Part shown: piece by piece, positions 1-8,677 of the stretch
Layout of the letters: each line of letters begins with the position of its first letter
How positions within the stretch are numbered: the stretch's first letter is position 1
The notes under the pieces: model-generated
Told to the model about the DNA's origin: nothing
What the model saw: only the letters and a program-made list of their open reading frames with translations
Database searches by the model: none
Origin: Mesorhizobium sp. 131-2-1
GTDB taxonomy: Bacteria; Pseudomonadota; Alphaproteobacteria; Rhizobiales; Rhizobiaceae
Assembly (NCBI RefSeq): GCF_016756535.1
Contig: NZ_AP023247.1
Coordinates: forward strand, 2,232,501 to 2,296,500
Length of the DNA stretch: 64,000 bases
Direction of reading: 5' to 3'
Made by a program: the position numbers and the translations under genes

Positions 1-178
1 CCTGGCGGACAATGAATATCTCGCTGTACGGGTGCCGGTGCAGGCGCGGACCGCCGCCGGTGCCGGGCAGATAGTTGAAGATCAGGCAGCTGTTCGAACC
101 CCAGGCGCCGCATTCGAGCTCGCCTTGCCAACGGTCGGGCATCCTGGCCCATTTGTCGCGGTCGATGACATGCGCCAT
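1..178 (-). CDS. Cupin-domain protein, N-terminal 59 residues only (partial)
   Basis: An open frame on the minus strand starts at an ATG at 176-178 and runs off the left edge of the window. Its product begins MAHVIDRDKWARMPDRW. It then carries a glycine-rich stretch followed by PRLHRHPYSEIFIVRQ around residues 43-58, which matches the first conserved cupin motif (G-x5-H-x-H-x3-E) with both histidines and the glutamate present. Cupins are small beta-barrel metal-binding proteins with many enzymatic and sensing roles, so no substrate can be named from this half. The frame stays open upstream of the ATG and a GTG lies immediately before it, so the start could be a little earlier. The gene is transcribed away from petABC. 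Confidence 0.6.
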   Translation of the reverse strand, partial: MAHVIDRDKWARMPDRWQGELECGAWGSNSCLIFNYLPGTGGGPRLHRHPYSEIFIVRQ

Positions 179-491
179 CACGGCAGGATAAACCGAGCCG
201 GCGCCCGCTGTCGAGGCAAAGGCGCAGTGTCGGTTTGCCGTTGTTTTTCCGCTTGTTTCCCGGTCCTTGGTGATCCTTTGGCACGGCATCGTCCAGCCCC
301 GGATTTTACCCCCGCGACAATCTGACCTTGTGCCTTCACCCGACTGGACAAAAACAGGCTTCACGCATAAACCGAACTCCAAATGCCGGAGGAATTCGCT
401 AGCCTGTTCGCCATGCGCTGTCGGGCCGGCGCGATTGAGCGGGGACAAGGCTCGGCCGCCGGCACGGAAGAGGCGAAAGGATCAGGCACCC
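179..491. other. Intergenic region between the cupin gene and petA
   Basis: These 313 bp separate two divergently transcribed genes and must hold the promoters of both. I see no convincing coding frame, repeat or recognised RNA. The petA start is preceded by a purine-rich GAGGCGAAAGG about a dozen bases upstream that could act as ribosome binding site. Confidence 0.4.
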
Positions 492-1052
492 GTGAGCGCA
501 ACCGAAACCCACGATCCCAACCGTCGTGATTTCCTCTATGTCGCCACCGGCATGGCCGCCGTGGTCGGCGCGGGGGCTGTCGCATGGCCGTTCATCGATC
601 AGATGCGCCCCGACGCCTCGACGCTGGCGCTGGCCTCGGTCGAAGTGGACGTCTCCTCGCTGACGCCGGGCTCGTCGCTGATCGTCAAGTGGCGCGGCAA
701 GCCGGTCGTGGTGCGCAACCGCACCGAGCAGGAGATGAAGGACGGCGAGGCCGTCAATCTCGCCGACCTGAAGGACCCGATCGCCCGCAACGCCAATCTG
801 CCGGCCGACGCGCCGGCTACCGACGCCAACCGCACGACGCCCGGCAAGGAAGCCTGGATGGTCATGGTTCAGGTCTGTACCCATCTCGGCTGCATCCCGC
901 TTGGCCAGGAAGGCGATTTCGGCGGCTGGTTCTGCCCGTGCCACGGCTCGGTGTACGACACCGCCGGCCGCATACGCAAAGGCCCGGCGCCCGAGAACAT
1001 GGCGGTGCCGGTATTCAAGTTCATTTCCGATACCAAGATCCTTATCGGTTGA
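492..1052 (+). CDS. petA: Ubiquinol-cytochrome c reductase iron-sulfur (Rieske) subunit
   Basis: Rieske 2Fe-2S subunit of the cytochrome bc1 complex, which passes electrons from ubiquinol to cytochrome c1 on the periplasmic side of the inner membrane. I use the GTG at 492, giving 186 residues, the usual alphaproteobacterial length; the same frame stays open upstream to 267, but that part does not look like the family. A twin-arginine-like RRDF at residues 11-14 precedes a single membrane helix at about 16-36. The cluster motifs are intact: C129-T-H131-L-G-C134 and C148-P-C150-H151, so C129, H131, C148 and H151 bind the cluster and C134/C150 form the disulfide. It is the first gene of petABC and lies 16 bp before petB. 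Confidence 0.97.
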   Translation: MSATETHDPNRRDFLYVATGMAAVVGAGAVAWPFIDQMRPDASTLALASVEVDVSSLTPGSSLIVKWRGKPVVVRNRTEQEMKDGEAVNLADLKDPIARNANLPADAPATDANRTTPGKEAWMVMVQVCTHLGCIPLGQEGDFGGWFCPCHGSVYDTAGRIRKGPAPENMAVPVFKFISDTKILIG

Positions 1053-1068
1053 GGCAGGGGATATTTCG

Positions 1069-2370
1069 ATGAGCGAGGGACACTCGACCTATACGCCCAA
1101 GACCGGTATCGGACGCTGGTTCGACGCCCGCATGCCGCTGCCCAGGCTGGTCTATGACAGCTTCGTCGCCTATCCGGTGCCGCGCAACCTCAACTACATG
1201 TGGACGTTCGGCGGCATCCTGTCGATCATGCTGGCGTCGCAGATCCTGACCGGCATCGTCCTGGCGATGCACTACACGTCCGACACCACTCTCGCCTTCG
1301 ATTCGGTCGAGAAGATCATGCGCGACGTGAATTCGGGCTGGCTGCTGCGCTATCTCCATTCCAACGGCGCCTCGTTCTTTTTCGTCGCCGTCTATATCCA
1401 CATCTTCCGCGGCCTCTATTACGGCTCCTACAAGGCGCCGCGCGAGTTGCTGTGGATCCTCGGCTGCATCATCTACCTGCTGATGATGGCGACCGGCTTC
1501 ATGGGCTACGTGCTGCCGTGGGGGCAGATGAGCTTCTGGGGCGCCACCGTCATCACCGGATTCTTCAGCGCCATTCCGCTGGTCGGCAGCTGGATCCAGG
1601 AACTGCTGCTCGGTGGCTTTGCCGTCGACAATCCGACGCTGAACCGCTTCTTCGCGCTGCACTACCTGCTGCCGTTCATGATTGCCGGCGTCGTGGTGCT
1701 GCATATCTGGGCGCTGCATGTCGTCGGCCAATCGAACCCGACCGGCATCGAGGTCAAGTCGAAGACCGACACGGTCGCCTTCACGCCCTATGCGACCATC
1801 AAGGACGCGTTCGGCATGCTCGTGTTCCTGTTCGTCTTCGCCTATTTCGTCTTCTACCTGCCGAATTTTCTCGGCCACCCGGACAACTACACGGTGGCCA
1901 ACCCGCTGAAGACGCCCGCCCATATCGTGCCGGAATGGTACTTCCTGCCGTTCTATGCGATCCTGCGCGCCATCACCTTCAACATCGGGCCGATCAACTC
2001 CAAGCTCGGCGGCGTGCTGTGCATGTTCGGCGCCATCGCCATGCTGTTCCTGGTGCCGTGGCTCGACACCTCGAAGGTGCGCTCGGCGGTCTACCGGCCC
2101 TGGTACAAGCTGTTCTTCTGGCTGTTCGCGGCCGACGCCGTCCTGCTCGGCTGGCTGGGCTCGCAGCCGGCGGAAGGCAGCTATGTCTTCATGGCGCAGA
2201 TGGCGACGCTATTCTACTTCGCCTTCTTCCTGGTTGCGCTGCCGGTGCTCGGCCTGATCGAGACGCCGCGCAGGCTGCCGAATTCGATCACCGAGGCGGT
2301 GCTGGAGAAGAACAAGGGCGGCGCCGGCCATCCGGCTGGCGCGAACGCCGCGCCGGAAACCAAGGGCTGA
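1069..2370 (+). CDS. petB: Cytochrome b of the bc1 complex
   Basis: Haem-bearing membrane core of the bc1 complex, 433 residues when started at the ATG at 1069 ([13 protein letters not shown]). The frame is open further upstream into petA, but that part is only petA in another frame. The protein has the usual eight hydrophobic segments, the CD-loop signature [18 protein letters not shown] and the ef-loop [13 protein letters not shown], which forms the ubiquinol oxidation site. The histidine pairs that hold haems bL and bH are carried in helices B and D (for example [17 protein letters not shown] and [20 protein letters not shown]). Length fits a separate cytochrome b rather than the fused b/c1 protein of Bradyrhizobium. 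The next gene begins 20 bp downstream. Confidence 0.97.
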   Translation: MSEGHSTYTPKTGIGRWFDARMPLPRLVYDSFVAYPVPRNLNYMWTFGGILSIMLASQILTGIVLAMHYTSDTTLAFDSVEKIMRDVNSGWLLRYLHSNGASFFFVAVYIHIFRGLYYGSYKAPRELLWILGCIIYLLMMATGFMGYVLPWGQMSFWGATVITGFFSAIPLVGSWIQELLLGGFAVDNPTLNRFFALHYLLPFMIAGVVVLHIWALHVVGQSNPTGIEVKSKTDTVAFTPYATIKDAFGMLVFLFVFAYFVFYLPNFLGHPDNYTVANPLKTPAHIVPEWYFLPFYAILRAITFNIGPINSKLGGVLCMFGAIAMLFLVPWLDTSKVRSAVYRPWYKLFFWLFAADAVLLGWLGSQPAEGSYVFMAQMATLFYFAFFLVALPVLGLIETPRRLPNSITEAVLEKNKGGAGHPAGANAAPETKG

Positions 2371-2390
2371 GAATCTAAGGGGATTTGGGT

Positions 2391-3260
2391 ATGAAAAAGA
2401 TTCTCACCTCGCTGGCCCTGCTCGGCCTGGTGGTCGCGGGCACTTGGATGACAAGTGCAGGCGCCATCGCCGAAGAGGCACATAACGCGGCGGCACCGAC
2501 GCATTTCCCGATCGACGAACCGAAGGAAATGAGCTGGAGCTTCGCCGGCCCGTTCGGCACCTATGACAAGGCCCAGCTGCAGCGCGGCCTGAAGGTCTAC
2601 AAGGAGGTCTGCTCGGCCTGCCATTCGATGAACCTGGTGGCGTTCCGCACGCTGGAAGGGCTCGGCTATTCGGAGGCGCAGGTGAAGACGCTGGCCGCCG
2701 AATACACGATCCATGACGGTCCGAACGATGCCGGCGACATGTTCGACCGTCCGGGCAAGCCGTCCGACCACTTCCCGGCGCCGTTCCCGAACGAGCAGGC
2801 GGCAGCATCCGCCAATGGCGGCGCCGCGCCGCCCGACATGTCGCTGCTCGCCAAGGCGCGCGGCGTCGAGCGCGGCTTCCCGCGTTTCGTCTTCGATATC
2901 TTCACCCAGTACGCGCAGGGCGGTCCGGACTACATCCACTCGCTGCTCACCGGCTATGACCAGACGCCGCCGGCCGGCATGGTGATCCCTGAGGGCACGC
3001 ACTACAATCCGTACTTCCTGTCCGGCGTGTCGCTGAAGATGCCGAAGCCGCTCTCTGACGGCCAGGTGACCTACGACGATGGCTCGCCGCAGACGGTGGA
3101 CCAGTATTCCCGCGACGTCTCGGCCTTCCTGATGTGGGCGGCCGAGCCGCATCTGGAAGACCGCAAGAAGACGGGCTTCCGCGTGCTGGTGTTCCTGGCG
3201 CTCTTCGGCGCCCTGGTCTACATGACCAAGCGCAAGGTATGGGCTGACGTGGCGCACTGA
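2391..3260 (+). CDS. petC: Cytochrome c1 of the bc1 complex
   Basis: Membrane-anchored c-type cytochrome that accepts electrons from the Rieske centre and hands them to soluble cytochrome c. The ATG at 2391 is preceded by AAGGGG and gives 289 residues. A TTG two codons earlier is less well placed. Residues 1-27 form a signal peptide ending near AGAIA. The haem attachment motif CSACH is at 74-78, and the methionine of LKMPKPL in the C-terminal half is the likely sixth haem ligand. A single membrane helix (GFRVLVFLALFGALVYM) followed by lysines anchors the C-terminus. It is the last gene of the operon and is followed by a clear terminator. Confidence 0.97.
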   Translation: MKKILTSLALLGLVVAGTWMTSAGAIAEEAHNAAAPTHFPIDEPKEMSWSFAGPFGTYDKAQLQRGLKVYKEVCSACHSMNLVAFRTLEGLGYSEAQVKTLAAEYTIHDGPNDAGDMFDRPGKPSDHFPAPFPNEQAAASANGGAAPPDMSLLAKARGVERGFPRFVFDIFTQYAQGGPDYIHSLLTGYDQTPPAGMVIPEGTHYNPYFLSGVSLKMPKPLSDGQVTYDDGSPQTVDQYSRDVSAFLMWAAEPHLEDRKKTGFRVLVFLALFGALVYMTKRKVWADVAH

Positions 3261-3283
3261 GCCGCGGCAGGTTGCAAGGTTTG

Positions 3284-3309
3284 AAAAGGGCGCCGGAAGG
3301 CGCCCTTTC
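3284..3309 (+). terminator. Rho-independent terminator of petABC
   Basis: A perfect 7-bp stem GGGCGCC / GGCGCCC with loop GGAA is flanked by AAAA on the left and TTT on the right, 24 bp after the petC stop codon. Confidence 0.85.
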
Positions 3310-3402
3310 GCATTTCACGAACTGGTGAAGAGCCCGGCCATGTCACATGGCCGTCACCGCATCTGGCGATCCTGAATTGCTCTCACCAAAGGATCGCACC
3401 CC

Positions 3403-4098
3403 ATGAAAAGATTCGCACCGCTTGCAGCCGTGCTGCTTATCCTTGTCGCCGGCACCACCGTCCGCGCCGAGGACGCCCAACCCTTCGTCACCAACAAGGA
3501 CATCGACCTGACGATGATCCTGCCGCCGCCGCCGGCCAACGATTCGGCTGAGACGAAAGCCGAGCTCGGCGAGGTGCTGACGGTGCAGGTGACGCGCACC
3601 CCGGAAATGGAAAAGCGCGCCATTGCCGACGCCGAAGAGAACGTCTGGCGCTTCGCCGACGTCATGGGGCCTAAGTTCAACAAGGAGATGCTGCCGAAGT
3701 TCAGCGCCTTCTTCGACCGCGTGGTGGCGACCGAAGGCGCGGTCGTCGATCCCGCCAAGGACGTGTGGAAGCGTCCGCGCCCGCATCAGCTCAGCGATCT
3801 CGTCAAGCCCGTGGTGAAGCTGTCGAACTCCGGTTCCTGGCCATCGGGCCATGCGACCGTCGGCACCATGATGGGCATCATCCTGTCCGACATGGTCCCG
3901 GAAAAGCGGGCAGAGATCATGGCGCGCGCCGCCGACTATGCCCACAACCGCATCGTCGGCGGCATCCACTATCCGTCCGACATCGAAGTCGGCAAGATTT
4001 CCGGCAGCGTGATTGCCGCGGTCCTGCTCAGCCGGCCGGATTTCAAGGCCGAGTACGAGGTGGCGCGGTCGGAGCTGCGGTCAGATCTCGGCATGTGA
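3403..4098 (+). CDS. Class A non-specific acid phosphatase (PAP2 superfamily), secreted
   Basis: Predicted periplasmic acid phosphatase of 231 residues that releases phosphate from monoesters. A signal peptide covers residues 1-22 (cleavage near VRA-ED). The three PAP2 motifs are present: K119-x6-R126-P127, P147-S-G-H150, and R183-x5-H189-x3-D193, where H189 is the expected nucleophile and H150 the acid/base. The third motif normally starts Ser-Arg; here it is Asn-Arg (N182), a small departure. The gene stands alone between two terminators, so it is probably a single-gene unit. In other rhizobia such enzymes serve phosphate scavenging, but nothing here shows PhoB control. Confidence 0.9.
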   Translation: MKRFAPLAAVLLILVAGTTVRAEDAQPFVTNKDIDLTMILPPPPANDSAETKAELGEVLTVQVTRTPEMEKRAIADAEENVWRFADVMGPKFNKEMLPKFSAFFDRVVATEGAVVDPAKDVWKRPRPHQLSDLVKPVVKLSNSGSWPSGHATVGTMMGIILSDMVPEKRAEIMARAADYAHNRIVGGIHYPSDIEVGKISGSVIAAVLLSRPDFKAEYEVARSELRSDLGM

Positions 4099-4122
4099 TT
4101 TCGCCATCCGGGCCGCTTCGGC

Positions 4123-4146
4123 AAGGGCGCTCACGGGCGCCCTTTT
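4123..4146 (+). terminator. Rho-independent terminator after the acid phosphatase
   Basis: Perfect 8-bp stem AAGGGCGC / GCGCCCTT with a 6-nt loop followed by TT, 24 bp after the stop codon. Confidence 0.8.
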
Positions 4147-4229
4147 GCTTGTTCGGGCGCGGACGGTGAAAGAGCGTTATAGTGACCAACTCGAACGCGG
4201 AGTAACTTGCCAGCTAGGGAGGCCGGGCC

Positions 4230-4685
4230 ATGCCGGGCGATGCGCTGCACTCGGATGAGGAGGAGATCAGGGCCATCATCCGCCGCCAGTTCGCAAGTCT
4301 GACCTGGACCGAGAGCGCCGCGCGGGGATGGGGTGATTTCGCCGATGATTTCCTGGCCGACGCCAAGCTTCATCCGGCCGCCCGCCCCGCAAGGCCGATC
4401 ACGGTTGCCGATTTTGTCGAACGCATGCGCGGCCTGTCGCAGACAACCCTGAAGACGTTCCAGCAAGAGGTGCTTGGCGTCGAACTCAGGATCTTCGGCA
4501 ACATCGCGCTTGCCAGCGTCGCCGGTCAGGTGACGGAGAACGACAGCGACACCAGCCGCTCGGTCGAGATGCTGCTGCTGGTGAAGAGCGAGGGGCGCTG
4601 GCAAATCGCCGCGCAGGCATGGGACAAGGCAAGCGATGCCAATCCTTTGCCGGATGAGCTTGTCTCGGGCGCCACATCGCGGTAG
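4230..4685 (+). CDS. NTF2-like (SnoaL/DUF4440-type) protein of unknown role
   Basis: A 151-residue soluble protein with no signal peptide. The ATG at 4230 has AGGGAGG upstream at a good distance. The order of features fits the NTF2-like cone fold: an N-terminal helix (EEEIRAIIRRQFASLTW), an aromatic and acidic middle, and a C-terminal run of beta strands ending in the typical LLLVKSEGRWQIAAQAWD, as seen in SnoaL and DUF4440 proteins. Members of this fold range from hydratases and isomerases to ligand-binding proteins, so no reaction can be assigned. It lies 66 bp before apt on the same strand and may share its transcript. Confidence 0.7.
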   Translation: MPGDALHSDEEEIRAIIRRQFASLTWTESAARGWGDFADDFLADAKLHPAARPARPITVADFVERMRGLSQTTLKTFQQEVLGVELRIFGNIALASVAGQVTENDSDTSRSVEMLLLVKSEGRWQIAAQAWDKASDANPLPDELVSGATSR

Positions 4686-4751
4686 CCGTTGCTGGTTGCG
4701 TCGGGTTCAGCACCGGCAGCGGAACATGGATCACCCGGAGAGCCACCCCTC

Positions 4752-5297
4752 ATGAAATCGTCGCTCGAAGACACGCTGCTTGCGGCGATCCGCACCATCC
4801 CCGACTATCCGAAGCCGGGCATATTGTTTCGCGACATCACGACCTTGCTCGGCAATGCGCGCGCTTTCCGCCGCGCCATCGACGAGCTGGTGCATCCCTA
4901 TGTCGGGCTGAAGGTCGACAAGATCGCCGGCATCGAGGCGCGCGGCTTCATCCTCGGCGGCGCCGTCGCCCACCAGCTTTCGGCCGGTTTCGTGCCGATC
5001 CGCAAGAAGGGCAAGCTGCCCTACGAGACGGTGCGCGTCGCCTACAGCCTTGAATACGGGCTGGACGAGATGGAGATGCACAAGGACGGCGTCGGGGAGG
5101 GCGAGAAGGTGATCCTGGTCGACGACCTGATCGCCACCGGCGGCACGGCCGAGGCCGCGGTCAAACTGTTGCGCCAGATCGGCGCCGACATCGTCGCCGC
5201 CTGCTTCGTGATCGACCTGCCGGATCTAGGCGGGCGCGAGAAGCTCGAGGCACTCGGCGTGCCGGTGCGGACGCTGATCGGGTTCGAGGGGCATTGA
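4752..5297 (+). CDS. apt: Adenine phosphoribosyltransferase
   Basis: Purine salvage enzyme that joins adenine to PRPP to give AMP and pyrophosphate. The product has 181 residues, the normal size. I chose the ATG at 4752 ([20 protein letters not shown]) because homologues start here; the frame is open 63 bp further up. The PRPP-binding loop [11 protein letters not shown] is at 123-133, and the N-terminal [14 protein letters not shown] and [14 protein letters not shown] segments are diagnostic of Apt. A long inverted repeat follows 10 bp after the stop codon. Confidence 0.96.
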   Translation: MKSSLEDTLLAAIRTIPDYPKPGILFRDITTLLGNARAFRRAIDELVHPYVGLKVDKIAGIEARGFILGGAVAHQLSAGFVPIRKKGKLPYETVRVAYSLEYGLDEMEMHKDGVGEGEKVILVDDLIATGGTAEAAVKLLRQIGADIVAACFVIDLPDLGGREKLEALGVPVRTLIGFEGH

Positions 5298-5307
5298 GGG
5301 GGCGCTT

Positions 5308-5504
5308 CCCTTCTCCCCCTGTGGGAGAAGGTGGATCGGCGCGCAGCGCCGAGACGGATGAGGGGTGCTGGAGGAAACGAGGCGCTGGAGACCCTCTCGC
5401 CGTGCACCGGACCTTCGATTTTGGATGACCGTGTCGCCAAGCTGGAACACCCCTCATCCGACCGAGCTTCGCTCGGCCACCTTCTCCCACAGGGGGAGAA
5501 GGGG
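5308..5504. repeat. Long imperfect inverted repeat (rhizobial intergenic palindromic element), copy 1
   Basis: The region between the convergent apt and MaoC genes is one composite palindrome. The left arm starts CCCTTCTCCCCC, passes through a smaller hairpin (GGCGC GCA GCGCC) and ends GGATGAGGGGTG at 5356-5367. The right arm begins CACCCCTCATCC at 5448-5459, passes through another small hairpin (CCGAGC TTC GCTCGG) and ends with GGGGGAGAAGG. Each end is also a short palindrome (CCTTCTCCC...GGGAGAAGG). A second copy lies at 41682-42988, where an IS has split it. Such elements are common between rhizobial genes and probably act as terminators or RNA stability elements here. Confidence 0.8.
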
Positions 5505-5512
5505 AGGCAGCA

Positions 5513-5983
5513 CTACCCGACCTTCACCAGCACCGCGCTGTCGAACTCGATGACCTTGCCGCCGGTTGTATCGAAGGCTTCGCAGCGCAGCGTGAGCAGG
5601 TTCCAGCCGGGGCGCCGGGCAAGCGGGCGGTGAGCGAGCGCGGTGCGCGTGAAGGTCACGGTCTCGCCGGCATGGACCGGCTTCAGCCATTTCAGGTTCC
5701 TGAAGCCCGGCGAGGGGCCGAATTCGGGCTGCGGACCCGGCCCCGTCCAGCGCACGCCCTCGGTCTCCATCCGCTTTTCCAGATTGTACTTCATCCAGGT
5801 GGCGGCGGTGTGCCAGCCAGAGGCGCATAGGCCGCCGAGCACGCTCTTCTTCGCCGCCACCTCATCGACATGGAAGACCTGCGGATCGTATTTGCGGGCG
5901 AAAGCCTTGATCTCGTCCGGCTCGAATTTATGCGAGCCTAGCGTGACGGTATGGCCGATGAGGAAGAACTCGTCGAGGGTCAC
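5513..5983 (-). CDS. MaoC family dehydratase
   Basis: Single hotdog-fold hydratase of 156 residues, probably acting on 2-enoyl-CoA thioesters. The segment KFEPDEIKAFARKYDPQVFH followed by a histidine-containing loop and LGGLCASGWHTAA matches the hydratase 2 motif region of MaoC-like proteins. The protein is short compared with two-domain hydratases, as expected for the small MaoC type. Its ATG overlaps the stop of the upstream MaoC gene by 4 bp (5980-5983), so the two are translationally coupled and may form a heterodimer. No acyl-CoA dehydrogenase or thiolase is adjacent, so the substrate cannot be inferred. Confidence 0.85.
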   Translation of the reverse strand: MTLDEFFLIGHTVTLGSHKFEPDEIKAFARKYDPQVFHVDEVAAKKSVLGGLCASGWHTAATWMKYNLEKRMETEGVRWTGPGPQPEFGPSPGFRNLKWLKPVHAGETVTFTRTALAHRPLARRPGWNLLTLRCEAFDTTGGKVIEFDSAVLVKVG

Positions 5984-6441
5984 GCCGCGGCCTCCCGGGT
6001 CAGGAACATGCCGGTGTTCTCAAGCTCGAAGACGCTTTCGCCGCGCTGGTTGAACAGTTCGCTGCGCATGGAGACGAGGCCGAGCTGGGGCCGCGACTTG
6101 GACTGGCGCTTGGCGAGCACGGTGACCGCGCCGCTGAGCGTGTCGCCGGCCAGGACCGGCTTCTTCCATTTGACGTGGTCGATGCCGGGCGAGCCTTGCG
6201 ACGTCGAATCGAGCAGGAAGGCGTCGCACAGCATGCGCATGAACATCGCGCAGGTGTGCCAGCCCGAAGCCGACAGGCCGCCGAGGATGCTGGCCTTGCC
6301 GGCGGCTTCGTCGAGATGCATCGGCTGGGCATCGAACTCGCTGGCGAATTCGACGATCTCGGCAGCGCTCACCAGCTTGGTGCCGAGGTCGAGCGAGGCG
6401 CCCTCGACGAAGTCCTCATAGGCCCAGGTCTTTGCGGTCAT
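5980..6441 (-). CDS. MaoC family dehydratase, paralogue of the next gene
   Basis: A 153-residue hotdog-fold protein starting at the ATG at 6439-6441 (MTAKTWAYEDFVEG). The frame continues upstream, but that part is the decayed corA fragment described separately. It shares the layout of its downstream neighbour: a FxxEFDAQPMHLDE segment with the substrate-loop aspartate and histidine, then LGGLSASGWHTCAMF. The pair presumably arose by duplication and overlaps by 4 bp (ATGA). Paired MaoC genes of this type often encode the two halves of a heteromeric enoyl-CoA hydratase. No pathway partners are visible nearby. Confidence 0.85.
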   Translation of the reverse strand: MTAKTWAYEDFVEGASLDLGTKLVSAAEIVEFASEFDAQPMHLDEAAGKASILGGLSASGWHTCAMFMRMLCDAFLLDSTSQGSPGIDHVKWKKPVLAGDTLSGAVTVLAKRQSKSRPQLGLVSMRSELFNQRGESVFELENTGMFLTREAAA

Positions 6442-6486
6442 GTCGGCAATCCGATTAATCCTAAAGATCGGGCAACCCGGATGCAG

Positions 6487-6626
6487 GCCGGCGGCGATTT
6501 GGTCAAGCCCTTTTCTCGCAAGCCAACCAAAGGCCGCTGACGCCGCGCCTGCGCTCAGAGCCAGCCGCGGCGGCGGAGATACCAGAAGGGCAAGCGACAT
6601 CCACACATGGCCGATGGCGAAGCCTA
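6487..6626. repeat. Decayed direct copy of the corA 3' end (left flank of the DUF6602 island)
   Basis: This stretch repeats the 3' end of corA and its downstream flank found at 7637-7782. The block at 6555-6592 matches 7703-7740 with two differences over 38 bp, including an identical 23-bp run. It still reads, on the minus strand, as the last corA codons (PFW-Y-RRRGWL stop). Farther out the match continues with small gaps on both sides. The two copies are in the same orientation, 1148 bp apart, and enclose the DUF6602 gene. Confidence 0.75.
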
Positions 6627-6704
6627 GCCGGGCAAGATCCGCAAGTGCGCTCTAGCCTTGGGCAAAGCACCTGCCGTAGAACGGCCCACAGGGAGGATAT
6701 TATT

Positions 6705-7613
6705 ATGGGATTGTTTGATGTCGATAAGTTGATGGCCGGGAACATTGCTCAGCTGCGAACAGAGAAAGAGTTCTTCAGCTCACTCGCGTCCCATCCTGGT
6801 GAGATCGGACGCCTGAATGAGACCCATCTTGTTCGGATGCTACGTAGGTACCTGCCGGCGAGATTCGGGATAGGAACTGGCTTCCTTGTCTCGGGTGGCG
6901 AAAACGGAAGGATGAGCCCACAGTGTGACATCATTGTCTACGATGCGCTCAACAACGCACCGTTCTACTCCTCCGAAGCATGGCAAATCTACCCAATCGA
7001 AATGGTGTACGGCGTTATCGAGGTAAAGACCAAAATAAAGAGAGACAATCTCAAAAGTGCTTTCGTTAACTGCCTTGACATACGAAAGATGTGTAGGACT
7101 CCAAATGGAGAGCCAAACAAGAAATACCTTCGGCAATTGCCTGCCGAACGGAAGAGGTCGGTGCAATACGAGAGAAAATCATCGGACCTACCTCCGCGAT
7201 TTTTTGTTTTCGGGTACGAGGGCCCGGCTGACGAGACACTAGCGGAGATGTTTCAGGACATCACGAAGGAGGTGGAGCACGCTCATGTGCACGGGCTTTG
7301 CGTTTTGAACGAGGACAGCGGACTGTTCCTGGAACATGAGGCCTATCGAAAGCCGGAGCAGCGAGTGTCGGCCATCAAAGAAAATGGGCTTTGGCACTTT
7401 CTAATGGAGTTGCCCAAACGGCTAAGTTCGATGCTTCCGGTGGTTCCGCTCAAGGTTGAAAAGGATGGCTCCAGTATCCCTCTCCCTGACACATACTTTT
7501 ACAGGCGAGACGCATTCGAACTGGTGGATCTGCAACACTACCGTTCGTTCGCGACCTGGGAGACTTTTTCATCCGGCGATAGCCCTGCGTGGAGCCCTCG
7601 GGAGGGGGGTTGA
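6705..7613 (+). CDS. DUF6602 domain protein with PD-(D/E)xK nuclease-like core
   Basis: A 302-residue soluble protein starting at the ATG at 6705, which follows GGGAGGAT. The N-terminal half has the layout I associate with DUF6602: a helix ending GEIGRLNETHLVRMLRRYLP, a glycine-rich strand, then SPQCDIIVYD and, 30 residues on, VYGVIEVKTK. The D75, E106-x-K108 set matches a PD-(D/E)xK active site with E39 as the extra acidic residue, so nuclease activity is plausible but unproven. Base composition is clearly lower in GC and codon use differs from the neighbours, and the gene lies between direct copies of the corA 3' end, which points to horizontal acquisition. No methylase, integrase or toxin partner is adjacent. 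Confidence 0.75.
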   Translation: MGLFDVDKLMAGNIAQLRTEKEFFSSLASHPGEIGRLNETHLVRMLRRYLPARFGIGTGFLVSGGENGRMSPQCDIIVYDALNNAPFYSSEAWQIYPIEMVYGVIEVKTKIKRDNLKSAFVNCLDIRKMCRTPNGEPNKKYLRQLPAERKRSVQYERKSSDLPPRFFVFGYEGPADETLAEMFQDITKEVEHAHVHGLCVLNEDSGLFLEHEAYRKPEQRVSAIKENGLWHFLMELPKRLSSMLPVVPLKVEKDGSSIPLPDTYFYRRDAFELVDLQHYRSFATWETFSSGDSPAWSPREGG

Positions 7614-7636
7614 AACTGACGTGCGCAGCGTGATGT

Positions 7637-7782
7637 AGCCCGGCAGCGATTTAAGCCCTTTCTGGTAAGCCATTCCCCCCTCGGGGCGGCGATGGAAAGC
7701 GGTCAGAGCCAGCCGCGGCGGCGGAAGTACCAGAAGGGCAGGATCGCCGACAGCACCATCATGCCGATGGCGAAGGGATAGC
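7637..7782. repeat. Right copy of the direct repeat, overlapping the corA 3' end
   Basis: Partner of the repeat at 6487-6626. It comprises about 65 bp downstream of corA and the last 80 bp of the corA coding sequence. Here the corA frame is intact. Confidence 0.75.
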
Positions 7783-8677
7783 CGAGCTCCCATTTTAGCT
7801 CGGGGATGATGTCGAAATTCATGCCGTAGATCGAGGCGACCAGTGTCGGCGGCAGGAAGATGACGGCGGCGACCGAGAAGATCTTGATGATGGCGTTCTG
7901 CTCGATCGAGATCATGCCGAGCGTCGCGTCGAGCAGGAACGAGATCTTCTGCGACAGGAAGGTGGCGTGGTCGGCGAGCGACAGCACGTCGCGCGACAGG
8001 GTCTTGATGCGGGCGCGGATGTCCTTGCTCATCTTGGTCTGCGTCGCGACATGGGCGAGGAAGCCGGCCAGCCGCTGCAGCGAGATCAGGCTGTCGCGGA
8101 TCGAGGAGGCGATGTCCTCCTTGCGGCCGATGGCCTTGAGCAATTCCTGGAAGTCGCGGTTGCGCTTGGAGACCTTGGTCGACCTCGCCTCGAAGATATC
8201 GCGCGAGATCGCTTCCACGTCGCGGCCGGCGCGCTCCAGGATGTCCGCGAGGCGGTCGACGATCGCCTCCAGCAGGCCGATCAGGACGGTGTCGCCGCTG
8301 GTGCAGCCGGTCGCCACCTTCTCGGCGCGCAACGGAAAGGTCTTGAAGGCCTTCGGCTCGTGATAGCGCACGGTCACCAGCCGGCTGCCGGCCAGCGCGA
8401 AGGTCACCGGTGACATCAGCGGGTCGTCGGCCTCGGTCTGGGCCGGCAGCGTCGCGGTCATGAAATAGGCGCCGTCCTCGATGTAGAGGCGGCTGGAGAT
8501 CTCGATCTCCTCCATCTCCTCGCGCGTCGGGATGGCGACGCCGAGCCAGCTCTCGATGGCGGCCTCTTCCTCCTTGGTCGGATTGAAAAGATCGGCCCAG
8601 ACGACCCTGTCGCCATTTGCCAGAAGGTCATCGACTAGACGCAGCCGATCATTGTCCACGACGAAGGCCTTGATCAT
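7703..8677 (-). CDS. corA: CorA-type magnesium/divalent cation transporter
   Basis: Inner-membrane channel of the CorA family, 324 residues. The long N-terminal part is the cytoplasmic funnel domain with extended helices. Two C-terminal membrane helices follow, and the first ends in the family signature Y-G-M-N-F, the GMN selectivity motif at the pore mouth. The short positively charged tail RRRGWL is typical. It imports Mg2+ and, in some members, Co2+ or Ni2+. The gene is monocistronic in appearance. Its last 80 bp are duplicated in degraded form at 6555-6626, on the far side of the DUF6602 gene. Confidence 0.94.
   Translation of the reverse strand: MIKAFVVDNDRLRLVDDLLANGDRVVWADLFNPTKEEEAAIESWLGVAIPTREEMEEIEISSRLYIEDGAYFMTATLPAQTEADDPLMSPVTFALAGSRLVTVRYHEPKAFKTFPLRAEKVATGCTSGDTVLIGLLEAIVDRLADILERAGRDVEAISRDIFEARSTKVSKRNRDFQELLKAIGRKEDIASSIRDSLISLQRLAGFLAHVATQTKMSKDIRARIKTLSRDVLSLADHATFLSQKISFLLDATLGMISIEQNAIIKIFSVAAVIFLPPTLVASIYGMNFDIIPELKWELGYPFAIGMMVLSAILPFWYFRRRGWL

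Noticed and set aside
1042..1923. A 293-codon minus-strand frame opposite petB
   Set aside because: It is antisense to the conserved cytochrome b gene, and its product is an arginine/glutamine-rich sequence with no recognisable domain.
5331..5633. Small plus-strand frames within the inverted repeat at 5308-5504
   Set aside because: They only translate the palindromic repeat and the antisense of the MaoC gene.
6442..6606. Longer N-terminus for the first MaoC gene
   Set aside because: The frame continues upstream of 6441, but that sequence is the decayed corA end read in the wrong frame and does not resemble MaoC proteins.
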